From Pectobacterium carotovorum (lineage in GTDB: Bacteria > Pseudomonadota > Gammaproteobacteria > Enterobacterales > Enterobacteriaceae): a stretch of DNA of 64,000 nt. Shown piece after piece: positions 49,049-59,340 of the stretch (its first letter is position 1; every line of letters starts with the position of its first letter). Where the stretch lies: positions 1 to 64,000 of the forward strand of contig NZ_FQWI01000002.1 in assembly GCF_900129615.1 (NCBI RefSeq), read 5' to 3'. The translations under genes were made by a program, and so were the position numbers. The notes below the pieces were generated by a model. That model made no database searches, was not told the DNA's origin, and saw only the letters and a list, made by a program, of their open reading frames with translations.

Positions 49049-49621
49049 TTATTCAGTGACCCGTGGTTGCGGTTGCTGAGAACGAGAAGGCTGGCTCTTG
49101 TTCTCTTTCTCCTGAAGCTGAGAAGGGACCAACACCGTCGTCACGCGTTTTCCTTTGTCGCTGGTGGCTTCCATCTGCTGCTGTTTCACCAGATAAGTGA
49201 TGCGATCGCCTTTGACATTGCTGTCCTGCTGTTCCAGATAGGCATTGCCTGTGAGTACCAGAAAGTCTTTGGCCAGCTCGTAGCGGATTTTCTGCGCGTG
49301 ACCTTTCACCGGCTTGCCGTTGTCCTGCATCTGGTAGAAGGTCACGGGGTTGCCGTAACCTTCCACCACTTCACTGCCTTGCGTGCCCTGTGGACGCGTC
49401 ACGACGACCTTGTCGGCTTTCACTTCAATCGTCCCTTGCTTCACGACAACATTACCAGTGAACGTCACCGTGTTGCCCTGCATGTCCAGAGATTGCTGTG
49501 CTGAATCTATGTGAATAGGTTGGTTGCTATCGCCGGTAAGGGCAACGGCGGAAACGCTGACGGCGAACAGCGAGCTGGCGATCAGGGTGTTACGCATGAG
49601 GTTATTGGTTTTGGATTTCAT
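49049..49621 (-). CDS. lptA: LPS transport periplasmic bridge LptA
   Basis: A 190-aa periplasmic protein with a signal peptide (cleaved near VSA or AVA) and a beta-jellyroll whose oligomers bridge LptC and LptD. It has QPIHIDSAQQSLDMQGN and TVTFTGNVVVKQG. The C-terminal tail is Ser/Gln-rich and poorly conserved. Its start overlaps the end of lptC by 20 bases. Confidence 0.97.
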   Translation of the reverse strand: MKSKTNNLMRNTLIASSLFAVSVSAVALTGDSNQPIHIDSAQQSLDMQGNTVTFTGNVVVKQGTIEVKADKVVVTRPQGTQGSEVVEGYGNPVTFYQMQDNGKPVKGHAQKIRYELAKDFLVLTGNAYLEQQDSNVKGDRITYLVKQQQMEATSDKGKRVTTVLVPSQLQEKENKSQPSRSQQPQPRVTE

Positions 49622-50168
49622 AAGAGGTTTTTACCTTTTCGATCAACTCGGCCGTTTTGTTACGCAGATTCCCGCGCATTTTCATTCCGCTTGAGGTAAA
49701 GCTGGCACCGTACAGGGTGACTTCATCATCGGAAGAGACGTCCTGTGTGACCAGATTCACCTGGGCATTATTCGTTGTGATGCGCTGAAGCTGTGCGTCT
49801 TTCGTCAGGCTATTCACCTCAACGTTGCCGTACAGATAGAGCATCTTGTCTTTTGTCAGCTTGGCGCGATCTGCGCGTACTGACCAGGTTGCCGTGCCTT
49901 GTTCATTGAACAGCGTGGCTACAGGCTTGGTAAACCAGCTCAACTGCTCGTCGTTGAAATACTCCGCTTTTTCCGAAATCAGCCTGTAGCTCAGCTTACC
50001 CGCAGGGCTGTATACCTGCGTATTAGTCTTTTCGCTGGTATAAACCGGCACGGCGGGGTCGTTTGCATCCGGTGCTGTTACCGTGTCGTCATCTGCAATG
50101 TTCCAGCCGATGAGGATAAGCACCAACAGGGCCAGAAAAGCGGTGAGCCAACGCTTGGTTTTACTCAT
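49602..50168 (-). CDS. lptC: LPS transport membrane protein LptC
   Basis: A 188-aa bitopic inner-membrane protein with one helix (about residues 7-24) and a periplasmic jellyroll that receives LPS from LptBFG. It overlaps kdsC by the ATGA quartet and lptA by 20 bases, a tightly coupled operon. Confidence 0.96.
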   Translation of the reverse strand: MSKTKRWLTAFLALLVLILIGWNIADDDTVTAPDANDPAVPVYTSEKTNTQVYSPAGKLSYRLISEKAEYFNDEQLSWFTKPVATLFNEQGTATWSVRADRAKLTKDKMLYLYGNVEVNSLTKDAQLQRITTNNAQVNLVTQDVSSDDEVTLYGASFTSSGMKMRGNLRNKTAELIEKVKTSYEIQNQ

Positions 50169-50731
50169 ATTGACAACCCTTTGGCATGCTCCAGCTTGTC
50201 CTGCGAGAACAGAATCAAATCACACAGCTCACGTACTGCGCCACGGCCTCCCGCAATGCGGGTGACATAATCTGCGCGTGGTAACAGCAGCGGATGGGCG
50301 TCTGCCACGGCAACGCTCAGCCCGACCTGTGCCATTACTGGCCAGTCGATCATATCGTCGCCGATATACGCGACCTGATTTGCCGTTACTGACAGTTTAT
50401 CCAACAGATCGTTGAAGGCCAAAACCTTATCCGATTGCCCCTGATAAAGATGGTTAATGCCCAGCGTCTTACACCGATCTTCCAGCAATTTTGCAGAACG
50501 CCCGGTAATGATGGCAACCTCAATATCGGACGTCAGCAAGCAGCGAATACCATAGCCGTCGCGGACGTTAAAGGCTTTCAGCTCCTCGCCGTGGTTACCC
50601 ATATAAATCAGACCATCGGACATCACGCCGTCAACGTCGCAGATTAACAGGCGTACCTCACGGGCTTTATCCAGTACCTGTTGATCGACAGGTCCATAGC
50701 AGGTATCGGTTTGCGCCCTGACTTCACTCAT
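50165..50731 (-). CDS. kdsC: KDO-8-phosphate phosphatase KdsC
   Basis: A 188-aa tetrameric HAD phosphatase that makes KDO, the first inner-core sugar of LPS. HAD motif I is LLICDVDGVMSDG near residue 31. The stretch YIGDDMIDWPVM contains motif IV. It lies 19 bases after kdsD, which makes the substrate for the preceding step. Confidence 0.98.
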   Translation of the reverse strand: MSEVRAQTDTCYGPVDQQVLDKAREVRLLICDVDGVMSDGLIYMGNHGEELKAFNVRDGYGIRCLLTSDIEVAIITGRSAKLLEDRCKTLGINHLYQGQSDKVLAFNDLLDKLSVTANQVAYIGDDMIDWPVMAQVGLSVAVADAHPLLLPRADYVTRIAGGRGAVRELCDLILFSQDKLEHAKGLSI

Positions 50732-50750
50732 TCACTATTATCCTTTCTTT

Positions 50751-51842
50751 TTAAACCACGCCAGCCCGCAGCATATCGTGCATATGGACGATCCCGACCA
50801 GACGATCGTTTTCTGCCACCAGCACTGAGGTGATGTGGCGTGACTGCATCAGGTTAAGTGCATCCACCGCCAGCGTTTGCGGTGCGACCCGGATGCCGCC
50901 CGCGGTCATCACATCAGCAATGCGCGCGCTGTTCAAGTCAATATTCATGTCGAAGATGCGGCGCAGGTCACCATCGGTAAAGATGCCCTGAATTTTCATA
51001 TCCGCCTCGCAGATTACCGTCATACCCAGATTTTTGCGCGTAATTTCCACCAAGGCATCACGTAATGAGGCATCGTGTGGGACATGGGGAATCTCATCGC
51101 CCGAATGCATGATATCGCTGACGCGCAGTAAAAGTTTGCGGCCGAGTGCGCCACCGGGGTGAGAAAGGGCGAAATCTTCTGCGGTAAAGCCGCGCGCCTG
51201 TAACAAGGCTACGGCCAGCGCATCTCCCATGACCAGCGTCGCGGTGGTGCTGGTGGTGGGCGCCAGACCGAGCGGGCAGGCTTCCTGTGGGACGTGAACG
51301 CATAGGTGAATATCCGCAGCCTTGCCCATCGTACTTTCCGGTGCGCTGGTCATGCAGATCAGGAACACTTTCTGGCGTTTCAGAACGGGAATCAGCGACA
51401 GAATTTCATGGGACTCGCCAGAGTTGGAAATGGCGATCACGATATCGTGCGGCGTCACCATGCCGAGGTCACCGTGGCTGGCTTCGCCCGGGTGAACAAA
51501 AAAAGCAGGTGTACCGGTGCTGGCGAAGGTCGCGGCAATCTTGCAGCCGATGTGGCCGGATTTGCCCATTCCCATCACCACCACTTTGCCCTCGCAGTGA
51601 AATATCTTTTTGCAGGCGAGGGTAAAATTGTCATCAATGTACTGGTCTAATTGCGCAAGCCCATCGCGCTCGATACTCAGTACCTGCTTGCCCGCTTGCT
51701 GGAAATCGAAATCGGCTGGTAGTTCATGAGCCTTTTGTCGCGTGTGAGCGGCTTGTGGTGCGTGATCGGCTTGTGGTGCATGATCGGATAGTGCACGGTC
51801 AGACTGCTGTTTTAGATGAGCATCTTGTTCAAACTGTGACAT
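50751..51842 (-). CDS. kdsD: D-arabinose-5-phosphate isomerase with extended N-terminus
   Basis: A 363-aa enzyme that isomerises ribulose-5-P to arabinose-5-P for KDO synthesis. The SIS domain has GMGKSGHIGCKIAATFAST and SNSGESHEILSLIP, and two CBS domains follow. It is about 35 residues longer than E. coli KdsD. The extra N-terminus is polar and holds the repeat ADHAPQ twice, from an 18-base tandem duplication at 51751-51786. The catalytic part is complete. A start nearer the SIS domain is possible, but no ATG is available there. Confidence 0.95.
   Translation of the reverse strand: MSQFEQDAHLKQQSDRALSDHAPQADHAPQAAHTRQKAHELPADFDFQQAGKQVLSIERDGLAQLDQYIDDNFTLACKKIFHCEGKVVVMGMGKSGHIGCKIAATFASTGTPAFFVHPGEASHGDLGMVTPHDIVIAISNSGESHEILSLIPVLKRQKVFLICMTSAPESTMGKAADIHLCVHVPQEACPLGLAPTTSTTATLVMGDALAVALLQARGFTAEDFALSHPGGALGRKLLLRVSDIMHSGDEIPHVPHDASLRDALVEITRKNLGMTVICEADMKIQGIFTDGDLRRIFDMNIDLNSARIADVMTAGGIRVAPQTLAVDALNLMQSRHITSVLVAENDRLVGIVHMHDMLRAGVV
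51751..51786. repeat. 18-bp in-frame tandem duplication in kdsD
   Basis: GCTTGTGGTGCGTGATCG is followed at once by GCTTGTGGTGCATGATCG, one base different. On the minus strand they encode two copies of a His/Ala/Pro/Gln hexapeptide in the extended KdsD N-terminus. Confidence 0.85.
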
Positions 51843-51897
51843 ACCAATAGTCCTGATTATGATGAAAAACAGAGCGTCTTATGAAAAACAAAACTTC

Positions 51898-52863
51898 TTA
51901 TGAAAAGCAAAACAGGGCCGTCAGATAGGCGATAAACGCGCAGCATAATAATGCGCCTGCACCCTGTCCTATACGGCGTTTTTTGCTGAGGCACAGCGCG
52001 GTTAACAGCACGCTCGCCGCCAGCATGACCCAATAGTCGCGCTGAAAAACCTGAGGGTTCAGTGCGCCCGGCGAGAGCAGCGCAGGTACGCCTAGAACAA
52101 TCGCGATATTAAAAATGTTCGAGCCAATCAAGTTGCCCAGCGCAATATCATCTTCTTTCTTCAGCGTCCCGACGATGGCGGTAGCAAGCTCAGGCAGGCT
52201 GGTGCCAATCGCCAATATGGTCAGCCCGATAGTCAACTCGCTGACATCGAAGTAGCGTGCAATGACGGTAGCGTTATCCACCACCATACGGGCGGCCATG
52301 GGTAAAATAATCATGCCGAGAATCAACCACAGCACGGCGACCATCTGGCTGCTGTCATCCTGTGGGAGTTCCGCCAACTGTTCGCGTGTCAGGCTATCGC
52401 CGCCTTCCCGCTGCGCCTGTTGTGCCATGCGGAGTATCAGCACCAGACACAGAATGGCGGCAAAGAGCAGCATTATGCCGTCGGTGCGGCTCAGGTAGCT
52501 ATCATGCAGTAAAACGCCACACAATAAAGTGACGGACAACATGAGCGGCAATTCCCGGCGCAGAATGGCCGAATGTACCGTTAGAGGGCGAATGAGTGCC
52601 GCGCTGCCGAGAATGAGTAAAATATTGGTGATATTGGAGCCCAGAACATTACCGACGGCCATATCGTTCTGATCGTTCAACGCGGCAGTAACCGAAACGA
52701 TCAGCTCGGGGAGCGAGGTGCCGAAGCCGACAATGGTGATGCCGATAACGAAAGGAGGTAAGCCAAGAGAACGCGCAAGCACGGCGGCACCATAGACAAG
52801 ACGATCGGCACCGTAAACCAGTAATAGCAAACCAACGAACAAGAGTAGTGTTGCAAAAAGCAT
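51898..52863 (-). CDS. yrbG: Calcium/sodium antiporter YrbG
   Basis: A 321-aa inner-membrane exchanger of the CaCA family with ten helices in two inverted repeats. Each repeat has the alpha motif: GFGTSLPELIVSVTAALN with GNVLGSNITNI, and AIGTSLPELATAIVGTLK with GNLIGSNIFNI. The physiological role in E. coli is unclear. It is divergent from mlaF. Confidence 0.95.
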   Translation of the reverse strand: MLFATLLLFVGLLLLVYGADRLVYGAAVLARSLGLPPFVIGITIVGFGTSLPELIVSVTAALNDQNDMAVGNVLGSNITNILLILGSAALIRPLTVHSAILRRELPLMLSVTLLCGVLLHDSYLSRTDGIMLLFAAILCLVLILRMAQQAQREGGDSLTREQLAELPQDDSSQMVAVLWLILGMIILPMAARMVVDNATVIARYFDVSELTIGLTILAIGTSLPELATAIVGTLKKEDDIALGNLIGSNIFNIAIVLGVPALLSPGALNPQVFQRDYWVMLAASVLLTALCLSKKRRIGQGAGALLCCAFIAYLTALFCFS

Positions 52864-53152
52864 GCAGCGTCCTTTAATAGGATATAATCACCGGCCTGTT
52901 GTCGAATAAGTCAGTATTTCTGGACGATTTTCGCACAAAAAGCATTTTCTGTGATGAGTGCTAATTCTGACGGTGCTTGGCGAAAAAGTAAAACCTGTCG
53001 CGATAAGTAAAACCCAGTAACGGTTTGTGCCGCCATTTTGGACAAGAACTTACGGTAAGTTTTTGTAAAACTCGCACCTTGATGAAAGCCAGCCGTTAGG
53101 CTGGAGTGAAAGACCTCTTTATGAGCGTACTGATGGGTAAGGAATGGAAATA

Positions 53153-53965
53153 ATGAACCATGAGGCAACTAATCTGGTCGAGATCCGTGGTCTTAGCTTT
53201 CGGCGCGGAGAGCGAGAGATTTTTACGGACATCACGCTGAATGTGCCTAAAGGCAAGGTCACCGCGATCATGGGGCCTTCCGGTATCGGTAAAACCACGC
53301 TGTTGCGCCTGATTGGTGGACAGCTACCGCCAGACAGCGGCGAAATCTGGTTTGATGGCGAGAATATCCCGACGTTGTCGCGCAGTGAGTTGTACAACGC
53401 GCGCAAGAAAATGAGCATGTTGTTTCAGTCCGGTGCGTTATTCACCGATTTGAATGTGTTTGATAATGTCGCCTGGCCGCTGCGTGAACATACCAAACTG
53501 CCGGAAGCGCTGTTGCGTAGCATCGTCATGATGAAGCTGGAAGCCGTGGGATTACGTGGCGCCGCCGAGCTGATGCCCGCGGAGCTTTCCGGCGGCATGG
53601 CGCGGCGCGCGGCGTTGGCGAGAGCCATCGCGCTCGACCCACAGCTGATTATGTTTGATGAGCCTTTTGTCGGGCAAGACCCGATTACGCTCGGGACACT
53701 GGTGAAGCTCATCGACGAGTTGAATCATGCATTGGGCGTGACCTGCATTGTGGTTTCTCACGATGTACCAGAGGTGATGAGCATTGCCGATTACGCGTAT
53801 ATCGTGGCCGATAAGCGGGTGATCGGAGAAGGGACTGCGGACCAACTGAGGGCAAATAATGACCCGCAGGTTCGTCAGTTCCTGGATGGTATCGCCGACG
53901 GGCCAGTGCCTTTCCGTTTTCCTGCGGGTGACTATAAAACGTCGCTGCTAGGTTCAGGGGGTTAA
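53153..53965 (+). CDS. mlaF: Phospholipid ABC transporter ATP-binding protein MlaF
   Basis: A 270-aa ATPase of the inner-membrane MlaFEDB complex that keeps the outer leaflet free of misplaced phospholipid. It has Walker [10 protein letters not shown] near 42-50, the signature [17 protein letters not shown] and Walker [14 protein letters not shown]. The C-terminal extension [17 protein letters not shown] binds the neighbouring subunit and MlaB. The ATG at 53153 is chosen (AAGGA upstream). An ATG three codons earlier also exists. Confidence 0.97.
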   Translation: MNHEATNLVEIRGLSFRRGEREIFTDITLNVPKGKVTAIMGPSGIGKTTLLRLIGGQLPPDSGEIWFDGENIPTLSRSELYNARKKMSMLFQSGALFTDLNVFDNVAWPLREHTKLPEALLRSIVMMKLEAVGLRGAAELMPAELSGGMARRAALARAIALDPQLIMFDEPFVGQDPITLGTLVKLIDELNHALGVTCIVVSHDVPEVMSIADYAYIVADKRVIGEGTADQLRANNDPQVRQFLDGIADGPVPFRFPAGDYKTSLLGSGG

Positions 53966-53972
53966 CGCAGTC

Positions 53973-54755
53973 ATGTTATTACGGACGTTGGCGTCGTTGG
54001 GGCGTCAGGGAATCTCCACCAGTGCCTCGTTTGGGCGCGCCGGGCTGATGCTGTTTAATGCCTTGGTGGGTAAACCCGAATTCAGAAAACAGTGGCCGCT
54101 GTTGGTGAAACAGCTTTACAGCGTTGGCGTGCAGTCGCTGCTGATCATCATGGTTTCCGGTCTGTTCATCGGCATGGTTCTGGGGTTACAGGGCTATCTC
54201 ATCCTGACGACTTATAGCGCCGAGGCCAGCCTGGGCATGATGGTGGCGCTGTCGCTGCTGCGTGAGCTCGGTCCGGTGGTGACGGCGCTGCTGTTTGCCG
54301 GACGTGCGGGTTCTGCATTGACGGCGGAAATTGGCCTGATGAAGGCAACGGAACAGCTCTCCAGCATGGAGATGATGGCGGTCGATCCGCTGCGCCGCGT
54401 TGTCGCACCTCGCTTCTGGGCTGGGTTAATCAGCATGCCGCTGCTGGCGGTAATTTTTGTCGCGGTGGGCATTTGGGGCGGCGCGCTGGTCGGTGTGGAC
54501 TGGAAAGGCATCGACAGCGGGTTCTTCTGGTCTGCCATGCAGGGCGCGGTTGACTGGCGTCAGGATGTCTTGAACTGCGTGATTAAAAGTATCGTATTTG
54601 CGATTACCGTGACCTGGATTGCACTGTTTAACGGCTATGACGCGATCCCGACGTCTGAGGGGATCAGCCGTGCAACGACCCGAACCGTCGTGCACTCGTC
54701 GTTAGCGGTACTGGGATTGGATTTTGTGCTGACAGCACTGATGTTTGGGAACTGA
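53973..54755 (+). CDS. mlaE: Phospholipid ABC transporter permease MlaE
   Basis: A 260-aa inner-membrane permease of the MlaE family with an N-terminal interfacial helix and five membrane helices. [20 protein letters not shown] and [10 protein letters not shown] are family signatures. It lies 7 bases after mlaF. Confidence 0.98.
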   Translation: MLLRTLASLGRQGISTSASFGRAGLMLFNALVGKPEFRKQWPLLVKQLYSVGVQSLLIIMVSGLFIGMVLGLQGYLILTTYSAEASLGMMVALSLLRELGPVVTALLFAGRAGSALTAEIGLMKATEQLSSMEMMAVDPLRRVVAPRFWAGLISMPLLAVIFVAVGIWGGALVGVDWKGIDSGFFWSAMQGAVDWRQDVLNCVIKSIVFAITVTWIALFNGYDAIPTSEGISRATTRTVVHSSLAVLGLDFVLTALMFGN

Positions 54756-54759
54756 GTCG

Positions 54760-55326
54760 ATGCAAACAAAGAAAACTGAAGTCTGGGTTGGTGTGTTTAT
54801 GTTGATCGCGCTGGCTGCCATCCTCTTTTTATGCCTGAAAGTCGCCGATCTCAAATCGATCGGTAACGAGCCGACGTATCGCCTGTATGCGACGTTTGAC
54901 AACATTGGCGGGTTAAAATCGCGTTCTCCGATCAGAATTGGCGGCGTGGTTGTTGGCCGCGTAGCGGATATTTCGCTGGACGAGAAAACGTACCTGCCGC
55001 GCGTGGCGATGGATATTCAGCAGCGCTACGATCATATTCCTGATACCAGCTCTCTGGCCATTCGTACCTCCGGTTTGCTGGGCGAACAGTATCTGGCACT
55101 GAACATTGGGTTTGAAGATGAGGAAATGGGCACCGCGATCCTGAAAGACGGTGGTGTGATTCAGGACACCAAGTCAGCGATGGTGCTTGAAGACCTCATC
55201 GGCCAATTCCTATATAAGAGCGGTAGCAATAGCGAAGATAATGCCGGTCAATCGGGTACGGAGCCGGGTGCTAATCCTGCGGCAACGCCTGAGCACAACA
55301 ACGAACCTGTTCCTTCACATCCATAA
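54760..55326 (+). CDS. mlaD: Phospholipid-binding MCE protein MlaD
   Basis: A 188-aa bitopic protein with an N-terminal helix (about residues 9-27) and an MCE domain (YATFDNIGGLKSRSPIRIGG) that forms the hexameric ring over MlaE. The ATG at 54760 matches MQTKKTEVWVG of E. coli. The C-terminal tail is Asn/Pro-rich and disordered. Confidence 0.97.
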   Translation: MQTKKTEVWVGVFMLIALAAILFLCLKVADLKSIGNEPTYRLYATFDNIGGLKSRSPIRIGGVVVGRVADISLDEKTYLPRVAMDIQQRYDHIPDTSSLAIRTSGLLGEQYLALNIGFEDEEMGTAILKDGGVIQDTKSAMVLEDLIGQFLYKSGSNSEDNAGQSGTEPGANPAATPEHNNEPVPSHP

Positions 55327-55338
55327 GAGGATATCTGC

Positions 55339-55968
55339 ATGTTTAAACGTTTACTGATGGTGGCTTTACTGGTGGTCGCGCCATTAGCCAACGCGGCGGA
55401 CCAAACGAATCCCTACAGTTTAATGAATGAAGCGGCGGAAAAAACGTTTAACCGCTTGAAGAACGAACAGCCAAAGATCAAACAAAATCCTGACTATCTG
55501 CGTACTATCGTACGTGAAGAGTTGCTGCCGTATGTTCAGGTGAGATACGCCGGTGCGTTGGTGTTGGGGCGTTACTACAAAGACGCGACACTGGCACAGC
55601 GTGATGCCTATTTCAAAGCGTTTGAAGCCTATTTGGAACAGGCCTACGGGCAGGCTTTGGCGATGTATAACGGGCAAACCTATCAAATTGTGTCGGGACA
55701 GCCGCTGGGCAATAATGATATCGTTTCCATTCGCGTGAACATTGTTGATAACGGCGGCCGCCCTCCGGTACGTCTGGACTTCCAATGGCGTAAGAACAGC
55801 CAAACTGGCCACTGGCAGGCGTTCGACATGATTGCCGAGGGTGTCAGTATGATCACCACTAAACAGAACGAGTGGGCGGCAGTACTGCGTCAGAACGGCG
55901 TGGATGGCCTGACTAAACAGCTGGAATCCTCGGCGAAGCAGACCATCACGTTGGATCAGAAAAAGTAA
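55339..55968 (+). CDS. mlaC: Periplasmic phospholipid shuttle MlaC
   Basis: A 209-aa periplasmic carrier with a cleavable signal ([19 protein letters not shown]). It moves phospholipid between the MlaA-porin complex and MlaD. It has [20 protein letters not shown] and [20 protein letters not shown]. It lies 12 bases after mlaD. Confidence 0.97.
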   Translation: MFKRLLMVALLVVAPLANAADQTNPYSLMNEAAEKTFNRLKNEQPKIKQNPDYLRTIVREELLPYVQVRYAGALVLGRYYKDATLAQRDAYFKAFEAYLEQAYGQALAMYNGQTYQIVSGQPLGNNDIVSIRVNIVDNGGRPPVRLDFQWRKNSQTGHWQAFDMIAEGVSMITTKQNEWAAVLRQNGVDGLTKQLESSAKQTITLDQKK

Positions 55969-55981
55969 TTTGGGTACGAAC

Positions 55982-56272
55982 ATGGCGAACGCATTGAACT
56001 GGCAGGCACAGGACTCCACGCTGGCGTTAACGGGCGATCTGGATCGAGAAACGCTGTTACCGTTCTGGCAGCAGCGTGAATCGTTGCTGGCGGGTAAAAC
56101 TATGCTGGATGTGTCTGGATTAAACCGCGTTGATTCTGCCGGGTTAGCATTGCTGATGCACGTTTATCAGCAGCCGTCTTCAGGCGGAGATATAACGATT
56201 GTCGGTGCCAGCGATCGGCTAAAAACGCTCATTGCGCTCTATAACCTGAATGAAATCATTCCTGTGTCTTAA
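55982..56272 (+). CDS. mlaB: STAS-domain protein MlaB
   Basis: A 96-aa cytoplasmic STAS protein that binds MlaF and is needed for stable, active transporter. It has LALTGDLDRETLLPFWQQRE and MLDVSGLNRVDSAGLALL, with the Ser/Ala region typical of STAS. The ATG at 55982 is 13 bases after the mlaC stop. Confidence 0.94.
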   Translation: MANALNWQAQDSTLALTGDLDRETLLPFWQQRESLLAGKTMLDVSGLNRVDSAGLALLMHVYQQPSSGGDITIVGASDRLKTLIALYNLNEIIPVS

Positions 56273-56406
56273 ACGGTAACGCGGGTTACCGGATTCGCCC
56301 CTTTAGGCATCGTCTGAAGGGGCGTATTCTTTGTTTAAGATAGCGTCATATTCATCTAAGATACCTCCCTGTAAATCATCTCCCCCTGACATAGAAATCG
56401 AGAGCG

Positions 56407-56661
56407 ATGGAAAATAACGAAATTAAAGACGTGCTGATGAACGCATTGGCACTGGAAGAAGCCCATGTTTCTGGTGATGGCAGCCATTTTCAGGTCATCG
56501 TAGTGGGCGGACTTTTTGCTGGAATGAGCCGAGTAAAAAAACAGCAGGCTGTTTATGCGCCGCTGATGGAGTACATCGCGGATAACCGTATTCATGCGCT
56601 GTCGATCAAGGCTTATACGCCTGAAGAGTGGCAACGCGACCGTAAACTGAACGGCTTCTAA
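56407..56661 (+). CDS. ibaG: BolA-family protein IbaG
   Basis: An 84-aa BolA-like protein linked to acid stress and iron-sulfur trafficking with Grx4. It has [20 protein letters not shown] (with a conserved metal-binding region) and [15 protein letters not shown]. The length equals that of E. coli. It lies between mlaB and murA. Confidence 0.95.
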   Translation: MENNEIKDVLMNALALEEAHVSGDGSHFQVIVVGGLFAGMSRVKKQQAVYAPLMEYIADNRIHALSIKAYTPEEWQRDRKLNGF

Positions 56662-56709
56662 GTATTATTCCCCCCTGCGAGTGGGAATAAACGGCCGGTA
56701 TCAGCGTGA

Positions 56710-58008
<1,299 letters not shown>

Positions 58009-58036
58009 GTGTTTCAGTCATAATTAGGTTTGTCAG

Positions 58037-58066
58037 CCGGGTGGGTTCCCACCCGGTTTCTTGTTT
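58037..58066 (+). terminator. murA terminator
   Basis: A 9-bp GC-rich stem, CCGGGTGGG with its complement, closes over a 2-base gap and is followed by TTTCTTGTTT. It lies 28 bases past the murA stop. Confidence 0.85.
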
Positions 58067-58105
58067 ACCTGCCGATGTGATTCTATCGACCGACCTTATA
58101 TGCCG

Positions 58106-59203
58106 TTATTGGGTAGGGAATTCCTGAATCGTCATTTGCAGCGTGACTTGATTTTTATCACGCACAATCGTGACTGGAATGACAGTGCCGGGGCGTATTT
58201 CCGAAACCTGTTCCATCGTTTCAATAATCGAGCGCGCAGGCTTATTGTTCACGCTAACGATGACGTCTTCGACACGAATACCTGCTTTATCCGCCGGTCC
58301 ACCTGGGTCGATAGTCTGAACGAGAATCCCGCTTAACCTGTCCTGCGCATCACGATTGTTAGTCGACGTGCTGTTCTCAATATTCTCGATCTGGACGCCG
58401 TTGACGCCAATATAGCCACGCACCACGCGACCATCGCGGATGAGCTTGCTCATTACCTTGGTCGCCAGCGCGACGGGAATGGCGAAGCTAATGCCTTCCG
58501 GCGTTTCGCCATTGCTGCTTTTATCAAACGAAAGAGTATTAATCCCGACCAGCTCACCGAGCGTGTTGACCAGCGCACCACCGGAATTCCCGTGGTTAAT
58601 TGAGGCATCGGTTTGCAGCAAATTTTGGCGCCCTACCTGGCTTCTTTGCTGACCATAGGTGCTAAGGCTGACGCGGCCAGTGGCGCTGATGACGCCCTGC
58701 GTGACGGTTTGCCCCAGATTATAAGGGTTGCCGATCGCCATCACGATATCGCCGACGTGCGGTATACGGTCTGGATTTATGGGAATAACGGGCAGATTGA
58801 CGCCATCAATTTGCAACACGGCCAGGTCGGTCAGGCTATCGGAACCGATCACGCGGGCTTCGTACAGCCTGCCGTCTGATAGCTCTATCTGGATTTGTTG
58901 CACGTTATTAATCACATGCTTGTTGGTTAAAATGTACCCTTTTTCATTCATGATGACGCCGGATCCGAGAGGATGAATGGCGACTTCGTTGGGCTTACCC
59001 TCTTTGGCAACCCGGTTATAAACGTTCACCACAGCAGGCGCCGCATGGCTGACGCCCTGATGGTAGCTTATGGGTGAACCATCAGTATTTTTGTCATTGC
59101 CTTTCAGAAACGACGTGCCAGACCCGATAAAGGGCAGTACGGCCAGAATAATACCGGCGACGAGGGCACCAAAGAGCGCTGAACGTAATAACTTAGCAAG
59201 CAT
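58106..59203 (-). CDS. degS: Site-1 protease DegS
   Basis: A 365-aa periplasmic serine protease with an N-terminal membrane anchor (about residues 5-27). It senses unfolded porins and cuts RseA to release sigma-E. The catalytic triad is in NKHVINN (His), SLTDLAVL (Asp) and NHGNSGGAL (Ser), and one PDZ domain follows. It is about ten residues longer than in E. coli owing to a Ser/Thr/Asn-rich insertion (NSTSTNNRDAQD) in the PDZ domain. Confidence 0.97.
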   Translation of the reverse strand: MLAKLLRSALFGALVAGIILAVLPFIGSGTSFLKGNDKNTDGSPISYHQGVSHAAPAVVNVYNRVAKEGKPNEVAIHPLGSGVIMNEKGYILTNKHVINNVQQIQIELSDGRLYEARVIGSDSLTDLAVLQIDGVNLPVIPINPDRIPHVGDIVMAIGNPYNLGQTVTQGVISATGRVSLSTYGQQRSQVGRQNLLQTDASINHGNSGGALVNTLGELVGINTLSFDKSSNGETPEGISFAIPVALATKVMSKLIRDGRVVRGYIGVNGVQIENIENSTSTNNRDAQDRLSGILVQTIDPGGPADKAGIRVEDVIVSVNNKPARSIIETMEQVSEIRPGTVIPVTIVRDKNQVTLQMTIQEFPTQ

Positions 59204-59256
59204 GGCCGTGATTTACTGTGGAAAAAGGGAGATAAGGGGAGGATATCACGAGAAGT

Positions 59257-59289
59257 TCGGACACCGCATGGCTCGGTGTCCGATTTTTT
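59257..59289 (+). terminator. Hairpin with plus-strand T-run between degQ and degS
   Basis: TCGGACACCG and its complement enclose a 7-base loop and are followed by TTTTTT on the plus strand. Both neighbouring genes run on the minus strand, where the tail is ACTTCTCG. It would stop plus-strand (antisense) transcription. Confidence 0.6.
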
Positions 59290-59340
59290 AACATTAGCGA
59301 TGTTCTGGCCAGTTAAGCTGCCGAAAAAGACGGCAAGCGA

